A program made the translations under genes and the position numbers. Below are positions 5,400-7,204 of a stretch of DNA of 7,204 nucleotides, one piece after another. The notes beneath the pieces were generated by a model. It saw only the letters and a list, made by a program, of their open reading frames with translations. It did not search any database and was not told the DNA's origin. The first letter of the stretch is position 1, and the number at the start of each line of letters is the position of its first letter. The DNA is from an uncultured Porphyromonadaceae bacterium (GTDB taxonomy: Bacteria > Bacteroidota > Bacteroidia > Bacteroidales > Muribaculaceae): positions 1 through 7,204 of the forward strand of contig CAMVDK010000163.1 in assembly GCA_947166165.1 (NCBI GenBank). The letters run 5' to 3'.

Positions 5400-7204
5400 T
5401 CAGTCCTTGCCGAGCATGATGTTGATGACGAGGTTCAGGTCGTCGATGTCGGCCGTGCCGCTGCCGTCGACATCGGCGCGGGCTATCAGACCGGTGTCGG
5501 TGGCCTTGCCCAGCATGACGTTGACAATGGCGTTCACATCGTCGATGTCGACCGCACCGTCGCCGGTCACATCGCCGGGCGTGAAGGCGTAGTCGGACGT
5601 GATGTCGCGCACGGTGTACTTGTTGGTGGTCGACGAAATCTCAAAGTAGGTGTCGCTGCTCAGACCGGTGATGTCGACAGTCTGGTGTCCGCCGTCGCCC
5701 TGGCTGAAGATGATGTTGAACGTGTAGTCCTCAGCTGCGACGCTGAAGGGATAGGCGTAGAAACGGGTACCCTTCACGGTGCGGATGTCGCTGGCGGTCA
5801 TCTGCCGTCCGGGCCAGGCACCGAGGAGCTGGCCGGCGGTGTCCCAGGCGTAGAAGTAGACACTGCTCCAGTTGTCGGGGGCGGCGGTGGGGTCTTTGAG
5901 GTAGATGGTGGCCACCCGCGGCTCAAAGCCGTGGAAGATGTATTCGCACGAAATCACGTTGCGCACGCGTCCGTCAACGAGCACACCGGCGGTGAGCACG
6001 GTGTTGTCGTTGAACGTGAGCGTGAGTTGGCCGGTGGCGGTGGCGCTGTTGGGGGTGGGGCGCGTGCCGTCGAGCGTGTAGACGATGGTGGCCGTGCCGC
6101 TGCTGGCCGTCACGGTGACCGTGACAGGCTCGTCGTAGCGGCCGCTGGGTTTGTCGACGGTGAGCGTGGGGGCTTCGCCGGTGTAGTTGGTCACCTCGTG
6201 GTGCCAGTTGCCGTCGATGTAGTAGCCGTGGTTGCGGAAGGTGAGGTCGGCCGTCTGCGTGCCGTCGACCACGAAGATGATGCCCGTGGGCTGAGTGGTG
6301 AGGTCGCCGTCGTAGACCCATCGGAATATCTTGCGCGAGCCGTCGGCGGTGGTGCCCATCAGCTCCATGGCCTGCCCGGGCCAGCTGCCGCCGGTGAAGT
6401 TGCTGCTGCTGTTCCACACCCAAGTGGTGACGTGGTTGGCGGTGAGCGGGGCCTCGAGGAAGACGCTCATGTCGTCTTCGTCGACAACGGGCTCATACGG
6501 CTCAAGGTCGCCGGGGTCGGGAGTGGGGGTGTAGCCGCCGGTGATGTATTGCGTGTCGGGGTCGCCGTCCTCCTCATGGCCGTCGTAGGCCAGCTGTGTG
6601 GGCATGGCGCGGCTGCTGCCGTACAGATACGGGCCGTCGTCGCCTATCTTCCCCGGGCCGTTGAGCACATAGATGCGCATGTTGCCCTTGCCGCTGAACG
6701 ATGGTGTGGTCAGCGTGCCGTTGGTCACCACAATCACGTCGCCGGTGATGCAGTCGCGGTAGGTGCCGTTCACCACGTTGCTGAAGGTGGCTCCGCTGTT
6801 GAGCGTCACGAGTGCATAGGAGTCGATGCCCTGGGCGGTGTAGCGGCGCTTGAAGGCGTAGCCGCTGGTGGCGTGGCAGTCCTGCTTGGTGTACTGCCCC
6901 TTACGCAGGGCAGGCACGGCGGCGCGGATTTTGTTGAGGCGCTGCAGGTGGTGCACCAGCGGGCGGCTCAGCGTGGCGGCCACATTGCCGCTGGCACTGG
7001 CCACCTCGCCAAAGTCGCTCACCGTCAAGTTGCCCGTCAGGTAGCCGCCATAGTAGGCGCGTCCGCTGTTCTTCAGGGCAATGTCGGTGCCTTTGTCCAT
7101 CACCACGCCCTTGCGGAACTCAATCTCGCCACCATAGTAGAGGCAGGGAATGCCGCGCATGGTGAACATGAGCGAGAGGTTCTCGGCCCACTGGTCGGTG
7201 CCGC
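5400..7204 (-). CDS. Secreted GH13 alpha-amylase with starch-binding-like modules and C-terminal dockerin, 5' end cut off
   Basis: This is the C-terminal 600 residues of an alpha-amylase-type glycoside hydrolase that would cleave alpha-1,4-glucan outside the cytoplasm. The visible part opens in the last strands of the GH13 barrel (TDQWAENLSLMFTMRG, then IPCLYYGGEIEF). The catalytic Asp and Glu and the signal peptide lie beyond the window, so the ATG at 7169 is internal. A C-terminal beta-sandwich (to about base 6650) and an acidic, proline-rich linker follow. A CBM26-like module with GGSWPGQAM and aromatic W residues lies at about 6470-6186. A chitobiase/hexosaminidase C-terminal-like module (VTVTASSGTATIVYTLDGTRPT) lies at about 6176-5937. 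A second CBM26-like module (VYFYAWDTAG, GAWPGRQM) lies at about 5918-5634. The dockerin is at 5582-5403. Codon use is GC-rich like lon. Module names rest on recognition of motifs; the GH13 and dockerin calls are the firmest. Confidence 0.88.
   Translation of the reverse strand, partial: GTDQWAENLSLMFTMRGIPCLYYGGEIEFRKGVVMDKGTDIALKNSGRAYYGGYLTGNLTVSDFGEVASASGNVAATLSRPLVHHLQRLNKIRAAVPALRKGQYTKQDCHATSGYAFKRRYTAQGIDSYALVTLNSGATFSNVVNGTYRDCITGDVIVVTNGTLTTPSFSGKGNMRIYVLNGPGKIGDDGPYLYGSSRAMPTQLAYDGHEEDGDPDTQYITGGYTPTPDPGDLEPYEPVVDEDDMSVFLEAPLTANHVTTWVWNSSSNFTGGSWPGQAMELMGTTADGSRKIFRWVYDGDLTTQPTGIIFVVDGTQTADLTFRNHGYYIDGNWHHEVTNYTGEAPTLTVDKPSGRYDEPVTVTVTASSGTATIVYTLDGTRPTPNSATATGQLTLTFNDNTVLTAGVLVDGRVRNVISCEYIFHGFEPRVATIYLKDPTAAPDNWSSVYFYAWDTAGQLLGAWPGRQMTASDIRTVKGTRFYAYPFSVAAEDYTFNIIFSQGDGGHQTVDITGLSSDTYFEISSTTNKYTVRDITSDYAFTPGDVTGDGAVDIDDVNAIVNVMLGKATDTGLIARADVDGSGTADIDDLNLVINIMLGKD
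5403..5582 (-). other. Type I-like dockerin domain (two calcium-binding F-hand repeats)
   Basis: The last 60 residues of the amylase hold two repeats spaced exactly 33 residues (99 bases) apart: GDVTGDGAVDIDDVNAIVNVMLGK and, second, ADVDGSGTADIDDLNLVINIMLGK. Each has acidic residues at loop positions 1, 9 and 12 (D..D..D) plus D or S at position 5, followed by an amphipathic helix, as in EF-hand-like dockerin loops. In clostridia such domains bind cohesins; the partner in Bacteroidales is not evident here. Confidence 0.88.

Noticed and set aside
5974..6534. Additional open frames inside the amylase gene on both strands (5974-6423 minus, 6331-6534 plus).
   Set aside because: They are shadow frames of the amylase modules, with biased H/R-rich or S-rich translations and no motifs.
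7169..7204. Taking the ATG at 7169 as the amylase start.
   Set aside because: The frame continues upstream as TDQWAENLSL, and the visible sequence begins inside the GH13 barrel, so the true start lies outside the window.

Overview
The window looks like a chromosomal segment from a GC-rich member of the Bacteroidales. Muribaculaceae or Prevotellaceae-like gut bacteria fit best, but the family is inferred. The clues are perfect TAnnTTTG -7 promoter elements, a secreted GH13 amylase carrying CBM26-like modules and a C-terminal dockerin, and the characteristic Lon and RlmH sequences. All six genes lie on the minus strand, so transcription runs from right to left.

Read in the direction of transcription, the layout is as follows. 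(1) 7204-5400 holds the C-terminal 600 residues of a modular extracellular alpha-amylase: the end of the GH13 barrel, a beta-sandwich, an acidic linker, a starch-binding-like module, a chitobiase-C-terminal-like module, a second starch-binding-like module and a dockerin. (2) 5273-3326 is a compact Type II restriction-modification pair: an m5C DNA methyltransferase followed after one base by a BsuBI/PstI-family restriction endonuclease. (3) 3219-2114 is a translationally coupled pair: a HAD-family phosphatase overlaps rlmH (23S rRNA pseudouridine-1915 N3-methyltransferase) by four bases. (4) 2032-1 is the ATP-dependent protease gene lon, cut off by the window edge before its catalytic serine and lysine.

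The two halves of the window differ sharply in composition. The flanking genes are about 60% GC or more by eye, while the restriction-modification pair is about one third GC with A/T-ending codons. The change occurs within a few tens of bases on each side, so the pair looks like a horizontally acquired defence cassette dropped between the amylase gene and the promoter of the HAD-rlmH genes. An 8-base direct repeat (CAATGAAC) brackets it and could be an insertion footprint, although chance is not excluded.

The most interesting point is the pairing itself. The archetypal PstI and BsuBI endonucleases work with N6-adenine methyltransferases, whereas here the partner is clearly a C5-cytosine enzyme. 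No integrase, transposase, tRNA, rRNA or CRISPR array was seen, and there is no gene-free stretch longer than about 130 bases.
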